Below, one piece after another: positions 34,958-46,373 of a stretch of DNA of 64,000 bases (positions within the stretch are counted from its first letter, which is position 1; each line of letters begins with the position of its first letter). A model generated the notes under the pieces. It had not been told where the DNA came from and did no database searches. It saw only the letters and a program-made list of their open reading frames with translations. The stretch spans positions 62,001 to 126,000 of the forward strand of contig MU385718.1 in assembly GCA_022497155.1 (NCBI GenBank), read 5' to 3'. Both the position numbers and the translations under genes were made by a program. The stretch comes from Whalleya microplaca. Taxonomy: Eukaryota; Ascomycota; Sordariomycetes; Xylariales; Xylariaceae.

Positions 34958-36112
34958 ACTTAGGATATCAGCTGAACGGGATTGAACATAGTACGGCTAG
35001 ATGGGGTTCAAACAGTAGATAGGGGGCTTCCAACTATAGAGGATAGATAGGGGTATGCCATTAGCATCCTCACATAGACTTGGTAATGACGATACAAATA
35101 TTGTATATACTTATATACGTAACGTACATATCAAGGAGTATTTTCAATGTAAGAATTACTATTACATAACACAGCAATACTACAGCACAGTATCAACTTG
35201 CGTAGCCTCACTTCAAGATGAGATCAATCAGTGTCACGATTTCATAAACAACATGAAGCCAAGCACCCATTCACAGATAGGACATAGAAGACATCACTTG
35301 ACGCCAGGCCCCAACATCATCACGAAGCACTCTGTACTTCCCGCAAGTATACGGGTATTTCCCTTCACTCACTCACGCACACACACTCACTAGCACGAAC
35401 AACCCACTCACATAAATGTACCGACGACCCCGTCCCCCGTCCCCATCTCAGTCCCCCACCCGCGCAAGCCAAGCCTCAGCCAGCCAAGCGGGCAGATAGC
35501 AGGAACCGTCGAGGTCCGGGAGGGCAAACGGTCAATTCGCAATGAAGCCGAACCAACCCAAGCCCCCTCCCACAAAAAACAAAAAGTTTTTTACCCTCCA
35601 GGGGCCGCCGGCGTGTCTTTCGATCACAAAAAAAAATAAAAAGTATTTTTGTGACGGACACAAATTGATCTACCGCGTGGATTACAGAGCGTCAAGGAAG
35701 GATCTTGCCTTGTACTCCACCTTGTCCAGCGGAAGGGGAAGGGGGGGTTGTGCTGTCTGTTGTGTGAGGGGGGACTTGCGTGTTGGGTATTGGAGAACGT
35801 ATGAGAAGACGGAGGACAAAGGGAAGGGAAAGGAAAGAAAGTAAGGGGTCCGGACATAGATAGGGCTTGCGACTAGAGACACTACCGTCTGCCAAGATCT
35901 CAATGAAAACACGACGGTGAAAAAAACAACCGGAACGCAAATCCAGACTTTGTCTGTCTTACCTTCTTTCCCAGCAAAACGAAACCCTAGTATTTTTCCA
36001 GATCAGCACAGAGGGGTATCGTACAGTAATCTCTCCATCGTCAACCTCAGTCATATCATTCATTGTTGAATACAGTTGGGTTACCTAGATTAGCGGGTGA
36101 CATGTAACATTA
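34958..36112. other. Convergent 3' flanks of P450 and Nup37-like genes
   Basis: No gene recognised. The interval contains A/T homopolymer runs around 35575-35650, consistent with untranslated or intergenic DNA. Confidence 0.45.
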
Positions 36113-38379
36113 TTACGAGTCGAAGATGACCTTCTTACGGCCTCTCCCTCGCCCGGTGTCCATCGTCTCCAGCTCGCGATCGATCTCCATAATATCCAGC
36201 ATCTCGACCTCCACGTCTCGCTCGTCCTCCTCGTCCTGGCGCTGCTCGACGTCGGCGGCCGCGTTCAGGCTGTCCGCGAAGGCGAAGCCGCTTCGCGGCC
36301 TCGAGGGCAGACGCATCGGCGGCGGTTGTGCTTCTTCCGTTTGCGTTGTATTCTCGTCGGCCGGCACGGAGAATAGGTCCGTGACATTGCCCCTCGAGGG
36401 CTTCTTTCGGGGGCCGACGGACAGGTTGTATGCGACGCTCCCGGGCTGCTCTGGCCGGGGGTGTACGATGATCGCGCTGCTCTCTCTGGCCCGCTCTCCC
36501 AGTCTCTTCCGACGGTCCATAACCCCACCGATCCTGGTTCCGACCACTGTCTCGCTTTCCCGAACGATAACCAGTCGGCTCTCGCCACACACTAGAACTT
36601 CGACCGGTAAGCCTTCGTTGCCCGCAGGGCTCGCGCTGCCGTTCTCGGCAAAGCGAACGATCGCTCCAACCCGAGTGCAACGTTCGCCCATTAGCCCAAC
36701 GCTCAAGTCACCTAAGCGGACCATACGCGTGGGTTGTGCTCCACTGAAGAGATTGACACCACCACCGGCGCCTTTGCGAATCTGCGCGTCCCAGAACTTG
36801 AGAACGCCAGGGATCACGAAGACATGCTCAGCACCGCCTATCCATAGAGTAACGCTCTCATCCGACGTGGTAGTTGCGCTTGATGGAAGCGGCGTCACCA
36901 CAATCCCCCCTTTGACCGATGCAAGACGTCCTGGTCCGTAGGAAGAGGCGTTTATAGCTTCGCGTCTGGAATGGGGAGTCATGGGCACGAATTCGGTGCC
37001 GCCACCCGAGGCACGTGTTGAGGCGGGATTCCGCAAAGGGCTTGTGCCTTCCACATATCCGCTCACGTTGAACTCCGTCAGCGCATCGCCACGTATGCCA
37101 GATCCCGGCTTGCCGAAGAGCGCGGGACCTTGCGGGGATACGCCATCGATATCCCAGACACCCCATTGGCCGTCCGCAAGTAGAACCAAGATTGCCCGTC
37201 CATGGGCAATCCACGATGCCGCAAGTATGGGCTTTCGTGTCGCAGTAGGTCGGGTGAACGGAGGATATAGAGACATGAGCCAAGAGCCTTGGGAAGGAAA
37301 GGGTCCCTCAGACAGGTCGTCTGGTGGCATCGAAGCAATAGCGTAGTCGTAAACCCTGACCGCGTTGGGTGATGCATTGCATAGGAGTTGAGTCGAATTC
37401 GTCGGGTTGAAGGAGATAGAGATAAGGGGTCTAGGTAGAAACTCGGTCTGGAAGGGTTCGATGGGTCGGCCTGCCTTGGCTGCGTCTTCAAGAGGCACAT
37501 CCCACAGTCGCAGCGTGCCAGAAGCCTCTCGAGAATGTGCTGCGACGACGACCCGCGGTGGTGCCTTAGACTCGGACCGCGATCGTTCTGAGGACTTACT
37601 ACGTTCTGAGACCTTGGACCGGATAAGCGCCACCGCTAGGCCATCACTGTATTTTTGTTGGCCAGTCAGCAACGTCATCGTCTCCCCCCATTTCCCATTT
37701 CCAGCTTTCCCAGCTAGCAGGCTCTCCTGCAGCTCTGGGCGCGCCTTGCTAAGAGGTGACGGGGGCACGAGAGGCAGCGTGATGAGGAAGACCTCCCGTG
37801 TCGCACACGAGGCGGCAAAGACTATTTTCTCCTTAAGAATTTCCGTGCCGCCCCACAGAGCATCTTCCGCTAGGCACGGCGTTATCGGTAACGTAGCGAG
37901 GTTGAAGACAGCGGTGCCGAATTCAAGATCGAGAGTTTGTGTGATTTCCGGGTATGGTGAATCTTCACTCAGCGACTCCTCGAACTGTGGCTCGTCGACA
38001 AACGATCCTGCTTTTCCAGCAGGGGCCTCGTCCTCGTCGTCTGAATCCACGATTATCATGGCATCCACGGGAGGCTTGCCATTCTGTTTGCCCTTGGGGC
38101 CATGCTCAGCTTCCTTAACGACATCGGGCTTGAATTGTCGTCCTCCACGCCACACTATCGTTATACCATTCTCATGCCCGTATATCAGAATAGTAGCGCC
38201 CTGGGGAGAGAGAACAGGATAGGTCTCAACGGCATGGATACGACGGGTGAGGTTGTACCTATAATCCAGCCAGTCAGGTCAATGCAAGCAGAAGAAACCA
38301 GAGTTCTCATTGAAGGCACGTACGTATATTGGGTATTCTGTGCGGTCCGACGAACGCGAGGTCCCATGGTTGGAGCCAT
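36113..38379 (-). CDS. Nup37-like WD-repeat nucleoporin
   Basis: Two exons, 38379-38324 and 38258-36113, sum to 2202 nt (733 residues); the 65-bp intron (38259-38323) has donor GTACGT and acceptor TATAG. The N-terminus (QNTQYTYNLTRRIHAVETYP, then ILIYGHENGITIVWRGG) matches what I know of fungal Nup37-like proteins and restores the first propeller strand. WD-like strands include GTLRLWDV, LISISFNP, VRVYDYA and GQWGVWDI. An acidic insert (DSDDEDE) lies near residue 90. The last ~150 residues are disordered, with Arg/Asp/Glu-rich segments and a basic end. In filamentous fungi the protein is larger than human Nup37 and belongs to the Y (Nup84) complex of the nuclear pore. Assignment rests on pattern recognition; another WD nuclear protein is possible. 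Confidence 0.72.
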
Positions 38380-40058
38380 GTCAGCGACTCAGACGTTGCG
38401 ACGAAACCAACCCAAATCCAAATCCACGGTGAGCTGCAGCAGCAGTCGAGCAGAGAATAGAATTGGTCAACAGTGCTAAGCCAGCGAGACTTCACAGCTT
38501 ATCATATGGATACTATGAGCCTCATCATCATCTCGTGTGGAATTTGGGAGATGAAGCAGCCTGGCCTGGGCGTGTGGTGTTGCGAGGTGAGGTTTTCCCG
38601 ATGGATCTATGGTCGCGACTTCTACGCAGTGACGCGACAAACAAAGAAACGACGTCGCAAACCAACCAAAAAGCTCGAGATCACGTGACGGTAAAAGCGG
38701 GCCATTTTCTGTGCACAGACCACATAGCATTGAAGCTCCCACCACACTCAAAATGGATATCGGCATGATTGGAGAGCATGACACGAGCCTCGCCCAATAT
38801 ACCAGGAAATAATGCATTAGCAGCTAAAGCCGCATGTAATAAGTTGCGGCCAATATAACAGTCATATAAGCCAGTTACAATAAGATGGGTATAACGGAGC
38901 ACGTTTACCATAAATTAGGTCCCATGATTGGCCCAGAATCCACGAACCTGTAATTATAGTAAGGTCGGAGTTGGACCCCTACTATGCTCATGTGGTTTCA
39001 GAGAAGCCGATCTCAACGTCATTCGGCGGCAGCACCGCGCCCAAACGGGCAGATCACCATGGCCAGGTTTCCCGAAGGAGTGCAGGGAAACAAGGGCACG
39101 TGTCTAGTGAATTTTATGTCGGTAGGCGCAGACGACGGTCAGCCAACCAGCCCGGCGAAGGCCGCCCTACCCGTCGTCATTACCCCAGATTTGCGATACC
39201 AGATTCCACGTATCGTGGCAGTCCAGGTTTCATAGAGACTTCAGGTTAAGGCTACTATATCTATATGTATATACACACAACACACCCTAGAGCCGCCAAG
39301 CATTTCAAGAGCATTCGTCGTTTTAGTAACGTCTGGGCGAGGAGTATGCGAAGAGTATGTATGCGAGGAGTAGGTATGCAATGGGTATTCGAGGGGGTAT
39401 TACTACAGTAGCTACAGAAAGACGGTTCCCGGTAAAACTAAACACACCATTAGATATTGTTACATGACCAAGTACAGCTCATGAACAAACGTCCATTCAC
39501 TTGGACTATCTGAATAATATACAGCAAAGTCCCCTTCTCAACGTCCACGGATGCCTAATCCTCTAGCGCAGGTCTTTACGCACAAGCTAAGCTGGTATAA
39601 TCTGCTGCACACATGGATCCCTCCGGGACCATGGCACAACGTCCGCTTGCTCGTCTATTATATCTCTCACGTAGCAGAGCGACCAAATGTGTGATCCGTC
39701 ATATTGTGATTGCCTCAAGCTCCGTCGGGGGCTTGAGCCTCAGTAGATCTCGTGAGAAATTTTGAATGTTGTGATATCTAACTGGCCGTGTTGGCACGGC
39801 CAGCTGTTGGTAAGAGTAATAAAATGAAGGAGAGGACGGTGTAGCAGGAAAGGCTATAGCGGTAGATTCTCAACCGACGGTCACGTCCTGTATCATGACC
39901 ACCCCATGCTACACCTCAATACAAATAACGCCAGAGGATCGTCAGGTCGAATCGATCATCCAATGACGAGGAGCCACCATGAAACGCCGTCGATGCCGAT
40001 GGGAATAAAATGTGCTACAAGCTGAAGTCGTTCATCGTGATATCTGCGATGGGGGTTC
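38380..40058. other. Intergenic, with an E-box upstream of the Nup37-like gene
   Basis: The Nup37-like promoter lies at the left edge and the 3' flank of the WSC gene at the right edge. The short frames between them show no recognisable domain. Confidence 0.45.
38681..38688. promoter_or_regulatory. TCACGTGA E-box (bHLH/Cbf1-type site)
   Basis: Perfect palindromic 8-mer 302 bases upstream of the Nup37-like start codon. Such sites bind bHLH regulators in fungi; function here is inferred from position only. Confidence 0.35.
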
Positions 40059-41070
40059 TCATGCGTTGGTCACCTAACACATGAATGTTAGACAATGCTC
40101 TCTATACAGTTACCACGTTACCCCTATCAGGATTACATACCCTCAGAATTCTACGCGAGTAATCTTGGTTATCGGCAATGCTGCCGTCGCTCATTCGTCG
40201 GTTCATAACAGGATCCAGACGAGAATCAGACATCGAGAGGCCGCCGCTGCTGCCAGGAGGTTTTCCACCGCTAATGAAGGCGTTGACAGCAGCATTTCGT
40301 CGGTGCTCCTCCTCAATCTCGGCGTTCCTCTTTCGGCGCATCCAGAAGAACACCCCACCGAGAATACCTCCAACGACGACAACACCCACGACGACACCTA
40401 CAGCAATACCAGTAGTGTTGGTACCGCCGCCTGAGCCGCCGTTCGGATCGGATGAGGCTGTGATAGTCTCGATTTGATCTATTCAAGAGCGGTCAGCATT
40501 GGATCTAAATTGGGATGAAAAGAATGTGCGCAATAAAAGACGGCTCCATACCGGACGTAGAAGCCGGCCCTTCTGATGCCGACGTCTTGCTAGATTCTGC
40601 GCTGCTTGTGCTAGAAGAGGCCAAATCAGACTCGCCGACGGACACCTTCACACCGGTATTATAAACAGTGTAAGTGTCGAGACCACCACCTGCATCAAGT
40701 TAGCACAAGACTTGTTCATTCGGCTGGGTTGTGGTTGTCGCGTACAGGCATCATCACCGAAGCCAGGACACGGCTCTGTGCATTCCGAATCGTCGGTCAT
40801 AGTCTGTTTGTTCGGGTACTTCATGCCGCAGTAGCAGTCCCTCGCGTTGGTAGCTCCGACAGTGAATTGTTTAGCGCGACAAGTCTCGGCGCATTTTCCT
40901 TGCGAGTTGAAGTCGGCCGATATCTGCAGCGTTAATTCTCCCTTCGACTTATAGCAACCGTGAACCGTATCCGTCCCTAACACGGGGTCGGAGGCTGCCT
41001 TCTCCTTGGTCGCCGAGGATATCGAGGCGAAGGCCAGGATGGCCGCGACGGTGACCTGACGAAGCGACAT
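40059..41070 (-). CDS. WSC-domain single-pass membrane protein (cell-wall sensor type)
   Basis: Four exons sum to 816 nt (271 residues): 41070-40746, 40689-40552, 40478-40141 and 40073-40059. A signal peptide (residues 1-20, TVAAILAFASISSA) precedes a WSC domain (about 35-115) with the expected Cys pattern: GCYKS, CAETCRAK, DCYCG, CTEPCPG and DACGG across the first intron. A Ser/Thr-rich stalk, likely O-mannosylated, leads to a Gly/Val-rich membrane span (about 178-200) with a MRRKRN stop-transfer. The cytosolic tail is short (about 70 residues). This is the layout of Wsc/Slg1 stress sensors feeding the cell-wall-integrity pathway at the plasma membrane. The last exon is only 15 nt (VTNA plus stop); reading through intron 3 instead gives a different short end. 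Confidence 0.85.
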
Positions 41071-44000
41071 GTTGCTCGGATAGATGTATACTGAATCGAA
41101 GATAAAAGAAAATCAAAACGCAGCTCCCTCAACCCGATCAACGACTCGAGGATGGCAGGTTTGGTTAGTGGTAGTTTTGGAACTCGATCTCCTCAGGAGA
41201 GTAGCACGCCCGGTTGTGTCGTAATTGGAACTCTATAAGCGGACCCGTCGACCAACACTGCCTCCAAAAATCGAGATGGGATCCACGAAGCCAAACACGG
41301 GGGGGTAAATGAAGACGGGCGAGTTTCTTTGAAGATGAGTTGTTTCTTGCTGGATGACCAGGGTGACGTTGGTTTCTTCCACGCCGTCCTTCTCTGCCCT
41401 TGGGGATTGGGGTTAAAATGGCCGGCAGGTCAAAGGAGCGTGAACAAAACAATGTGCTGCAAGGTCAATGATTTCGATTAGGTTTTCCTTTGTTCTCCTT
41501 GTTGCCGCCTCTCTGCTCATTGGCTGCCGTGACTAATAGCGATGGATGGACCCCAAGTTCAAGTGTCGATAGATAGATAGTATAGTCTGTCTTATTACTG
41601 ATACTCGGGGACAGGAGGATAGGAGCTAGTGTGAACGACGACGAATTGGCGATGGCGTGCCCAAGTGCGACCAGTAGTCTAGTCGAGCTGTCAGGCGAAG
41701 GCAAAGTTTCGTTCGTCTTGTCTTGTCTGGTCTGGTCTGGCTCACCCTTCGAACTTCGAAGTAAGGTTGGAGCTTGGGCGGGATGGCTGGACGGGATGGA
41801 TGACTACGCTTGTTCCCGGTGAGACGACCAAAGGGCTAATGTTGTGTGAGGGTGACGGTGACGGTGAGGGTGGAAAGAGAACAAAACCAGAGTGCATACA
41901 AAAAGAACGAGAGACACGTCGAGATCAGACGAGGAAATGAGTGGACTGACGGCTGCCCTGTGTGAGAGAGTGTGGGAATGGGGTTGTTTTTGCTGAAAGG
42001 GCAGGTCGGGCGGGAAGGGGGGAGAGAGGGACAGACAGAGGGAGGGAGAGAGTCGGAAGGATTGCCTGAGTGATACAACAGTCCGTACTTGGGAACTTGG
42101 GAGCAGAAGCAGGTTACAGTGGATAGCACCTGGCGAGCTGGGCTGCTGTTGGTGGTCAGAGGATGTACCACTTTTCCCGCACTGGTCGCATGCACTGGCC
42201 TGGGGGGGGTGGTCTGAAGTAGTGGGGACTGAATCCGGTGGGCCATGTTCTATACTGGAAAAAGAATGACAAGCGAGAGCGCGGGAAATTGCACTCGACT
42301 AGGGACTAGGGGGGTGTTGGTCAACATAGTCGCCTGGCTTACAGTTTATTTTTATTATAGTCTTTCAACTTTCAACTTCATTTTTTCTCTTTTTCTTTAT
42401 TTTGTTCAATGAGTTCTTATCAGGCGATTCGCCTGCCCCGGGCTTTGGTGGTCATACCTAGGTATAGGTACATAGTAGTTGTTCACTTAAATACCAGCGC
42501 CCATTTGCTTCCGTATCGAGTCGATATTAGGTCCTGCCCACTTCGTCGCTTGGGCTCCCCGGTACCCCTGCAGTGGTTTGCCGACCATGTCCCCTTTAGG
42601 CAATGCCAATTCAATCTAGTGCCACGATACCCCTGGAGATCAAGGATCCTGCTCACCAATCGCCGCCCTGAAATAGCTCTCCGTGGCCCCCACCTGCAAT
42701 GTCTGATTGGCCACTTAATTTATTAAAGAAAAGGAGTAACAGCCCTCCGACTCTATTTGGTCCTTGTGCAACCTGCTCTTGCTTGCTGTGCCCTACTTAT
42801 GCATACCCGTGGACGTTTATTAGCATTATGTAAGTACGCATGTAGCTTAGCCGGTTTGCTGGTGTGTTACACAGTCGCGACGGTCTTCCACTGCACAAAA
42901 GCCAACTCGGAGTTATCCAATCTATCCAATCAACATGGAAGCACATGCTCGAACCAGCAGACTAGTTGAAATTTTACCTTTACTGTACATAGGCAGATAG
43001 GCAGCATTCGCTCAAGATGATTCAGCATCAGACTATTCCGTATCAACCTCACTGACTCACGACTCACGAGTCTGTTTCGGCGTTAATGAACCAGCTCTGT
43101 CATGGTCTTGGCCTCGGCGTTGGGCCTAATGTATGGATGGTATTCGGTGTCATTAGGTGCTGCGATGGATCCTATGGCGGTCTTCTCCGGTCGCCTGAGT
43201 ATTCCTTCTAATAAGTGCAAAAAAGTTCTACTAGCCGTAAATTCTGAGAAATGGAAGCCAAGGCTGCATCTATTTCACTTGAGATGCCTCACATACCTTC
43301 GCGACTTTATTATACAATCCATATACCACTCAGATTACCGACCCGCCAAGCACATAAATGACGACCTGCCTTGCATGCTTCACAATTCTTGGGCAGAATT
43401 ATACGATGATCAATGCATATGGTCCACAGATTGGCATCGTCACATTGTGATGTTCTCTGGTTCTTATGCATGCCATGAGAATCTGCCAAGCCAGACTCGA
43501 AACAGCAAACACGGCAGCACAGAACCAGACAACTCAATTCATCCAAGGCTCGTTTGACGCTTGGTCACGGGAATATCAGATCGCTTCCAAAAGTGACCTG
43601 CTGATCTCATCGTTTTAGCCGCTGTCCCAAGCATCGTAAATTGGACAGTTCATGAGATAGAACTGATAGACTCACGAACGCTTCGGATTGAAACAAAATC
43701 AATCGCGAAGGTTTTGTTCGCACCGAAAATCACACAGGACACAATTACCTATGATCCTGGAATACGGTTTACTGTATCCCGTACTGTACAGAATACTGGG
43801 GTAAACGCCGGTGTTTCTACCGAACCGGGGCCTTTTGGTATGGATGTCTAGCACATTCGATACTTGTCAAGTCCGGCTCGAGTGGCTTGCATGAATTCAC
43901 CTCGGAAGAAGCGCCACCTTGGAAAGCTGAAGCCGCAATTTCCAACCGCGATTTCCGTGCCAATTTTCATTAGGTTTTATTCTATCAAGCTGGTACAGGC

Positions 44001-45406
44001 ACTGCCTCACCATTCTCGTGTTCGTGGCTTCGGTCGTTGATATCTCGGGTATTTGCATGGAAGTGCCCTCGACATCGAACCACACCGATCCATAGTGCAA
44101 ACCTTGTTGTTGATAGGGTAGCCTATTCAGACTTCAACTGACAGCTATTTGATAAATTGACATTTATCGAATACATAGTACAGCTTCACAGCCTAAGGTT
44201 TATAGTAGCGAACAACATCGTCTTCATTGAAACATCAACAGCGATTTGGGTCCAAGCTAGCTTTCTTGTTTCAGAAACACGGAGAATTTCCACAACGTCA
44301 AACTATTCAGCTTCCTCGCGAAGGTCCACGTTACCGCGTTGATTGTGTTGCACAGGTCATCGCAAACCTACTACTGTGCCTCATACTATGTAAAATCTCT
44401 AAATCGACCTACTACCTAATCACGAATCTTCCGAACCTATGGTACCGATGTTAGCGGCTGCCACTGAGACTTGCGCCTATAAAAGTATTCGCACGGACCC
44501 AGCCAGTCCTCAGGGGCGTCCTATGAACTTCCATTTAATCGCGTAAGCAAAAGCCTAATCGATCCTGATTAATATATCATCGGTCCAACCAGCAGCCACT
44601 GCATATGTAGCTTTTCATTTATTTCACGCATCTTCCTCCCATTCGTTTACTGTAGCCTGTGTAGTCCTCCGTGCCATCTCGTATGAAAATTTAGCATCGA
44701 TACGGCTTTCGATAAAGTGGCGCCGCCAAGATCTGACGGCGGGTCATCCGGGTATTTTATTCTCGGCATTGGCCCCCTTTCAGATCGAAATTGCGAGGGC
44801 TTGCCCAGCTAGCCGACGCTAGCCCAGTTGGCCAAACCTCTGCTACCGGTTCCTCGAGCCCAGCTCCGCCGCTGCGAACGATGAGCCAGGTAGGATTCTC
44901 GATACATAAGATGGATGACGAGTCCGCCTAGTTGCTCAAGTTCGAGAACCCATCCTTGATTTTTTACGAGGCAAGCCGTCCATGGCCCGCGGTTGTGGAT
45001 CGATCGATTGGCACGCTGCGTATTCCTAAAGCCCTGGATTCCAGGCCAACTGGCAGGTTTGTCGGTAGTGAAAACCTGTATTGACAGCTGTGCCTCCTGG
45101 CTGGCTACATATGTGCTTCAAGAACTAGCTTGTAGTAAAAGTCAGACGAATGCAGTATCCGTTTCCTTACACGTCGAAGCTGCTCAAGGAACCCGGGGAG
45201 TTTCCAGACATTCTAGTAGACACTTCGGACCGTCACATACTACGAGGAACTGCCATAGGACCTTACTATGCTTGATTTCTAGCCAGGAACACGAAATTTC
45301 CACGGAGTTACACCATACGATAGCTAGTTTTCTACTAAACTAAAAATTTCCAGCCTTGGTTAACATTGCAGTTTGAAGAAAGTCGATATCTAGACGCGTC
45401 ACGCCT
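41071..45406. other. Long gene-poor interval
   Basis: The first ~1.2 kb is rich in CT/GA runs and fits the promoter and long leader of the WSC gene. From 42.3 to 45.4 kb I see only short frames without recognisable motifs or splice support. No repeats with clear ends were found. Confidence 0.45.
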
Positions 45407-46373
45407 TCATAGGTCCTTCAGAGGAGCAAACCCTTTCGCGTCGCCACGACCATAACCCTGCCGCTCGATTTTCGCAGCGTCCTTGTCAGCTTCGAACGCC
45501 TTCACCTCCGGGCTGTCCATCCATTTCACGACATTATCTGCTTGCCACTTCTTAAACGATGCTCCGAGGCCCTCATTAGAATAATCTTTATCGTTTGCCT
45601 GGTCCTTGTGGTATTTGATACGGATGAAATCGGTATCGACAGTGTCAGGATCGAGCGACAAGCTTACGAGAGCATTGATGACGGCCGTCTTGGGGATGAT
45701 CTTGAAAGTCCACTCCTGGACAAACAAATAATAGCAAACGTCAGCTTCTCCTGCTACAACTAACTAGAAAAACACCAGCGCAAGGCAGCGGTATCATCCC
45801 TCAGACCCGCCAACTAACCAACTCACTCACCTCTTCATGTCGAAACTGGATCAAATCGCGATCATTAGTAACGACCTGATACCCGTGGCTCCGAGCGCTC
45901 TTGAACAGCTTCGGCAGCGCGAACCACTGCCCCGCCATCTTGTAGCGGTCGTTGGCGTACACGAACTGGTCGTTGTACACGCAGTCGGGGGTGTAGCGGC
46001 GCACGCGCTCCACGCTCGGCCGCATCTCGTACAGCGCGACGACGTCCTCGACCAGCCGCCGCCGCGCCGGCGACAGCGGCAGCGATTTGGCGGCGTCCGG
46101 CGTGTAGTCCCCCGTCGCGTGCGTCTGCCGCGCCTCGAAGTGCTCCCCCGGCAGCGACCCGTCCGCCGTGAAGTGCCGCTTGGAGCTGCCCGTGGGCGGG
46201 GGGATCGAGGGGGTTGTCATTCTGGCTTTCTGCGGTTGCGGTTGCGGTTGCGAGACGCGTGTGGATGATGGGGTGATCGGTGTTAGTCGTGATATGGTTG
46301 AGACTGTGGGTCTAGTTGATCCGGTAATCGCGGTAGGTCGCGTAGTTTTGAGCAGGCGGAGAGTAGAACGCAT
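45407..46373 (-). CDS. Conserved fungal NTF2-like protein, probable mitochondrial
   Basis: Two exons, 46373-45831 and 45715-45407, sum to 852 nt (283 residues). The 115-bp intron has donor GTGAGT and acceptor TCCAG, and the join is in frame (RHEE then EWTFKI). Residues 1-55 are rich in Arg/Ser/Thr without acidic residues, which suggests a mitochondrial presequence. The rest resembles a conserved fungal family with an NTF2-like fold: CVYNDQFVYANDRYKMAGQWFALPKLF, then strands EWTFKIIPKT and NALVSLSLDP, then the conserved KYHKDQANDKDYS segment. I know of no experimentally fixed role for this family. The C-terminal helix is charged. The first half is GC-rich in codon third positions. Confidence 0.75.

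Noticed and set aside
36126..36941. Long plus-strand frame opposite the Nup37-like gene
   Set aside because: Antisense shadow of a GC-rich coding exon; lacks splice or domain support.
41836..42246. Minus-strand Pro/Ser/Thr-rich open frame upstream of the WSC gene
   Set aside because: Composition reflects CT/GA-rich DNA; better explained as promoter or leader of the WSC gene.
43102..43557. 151-codon plus-strand frame
   Set aside because: No domains, no splice context and an overlapping minus-strand frame of equal quality.
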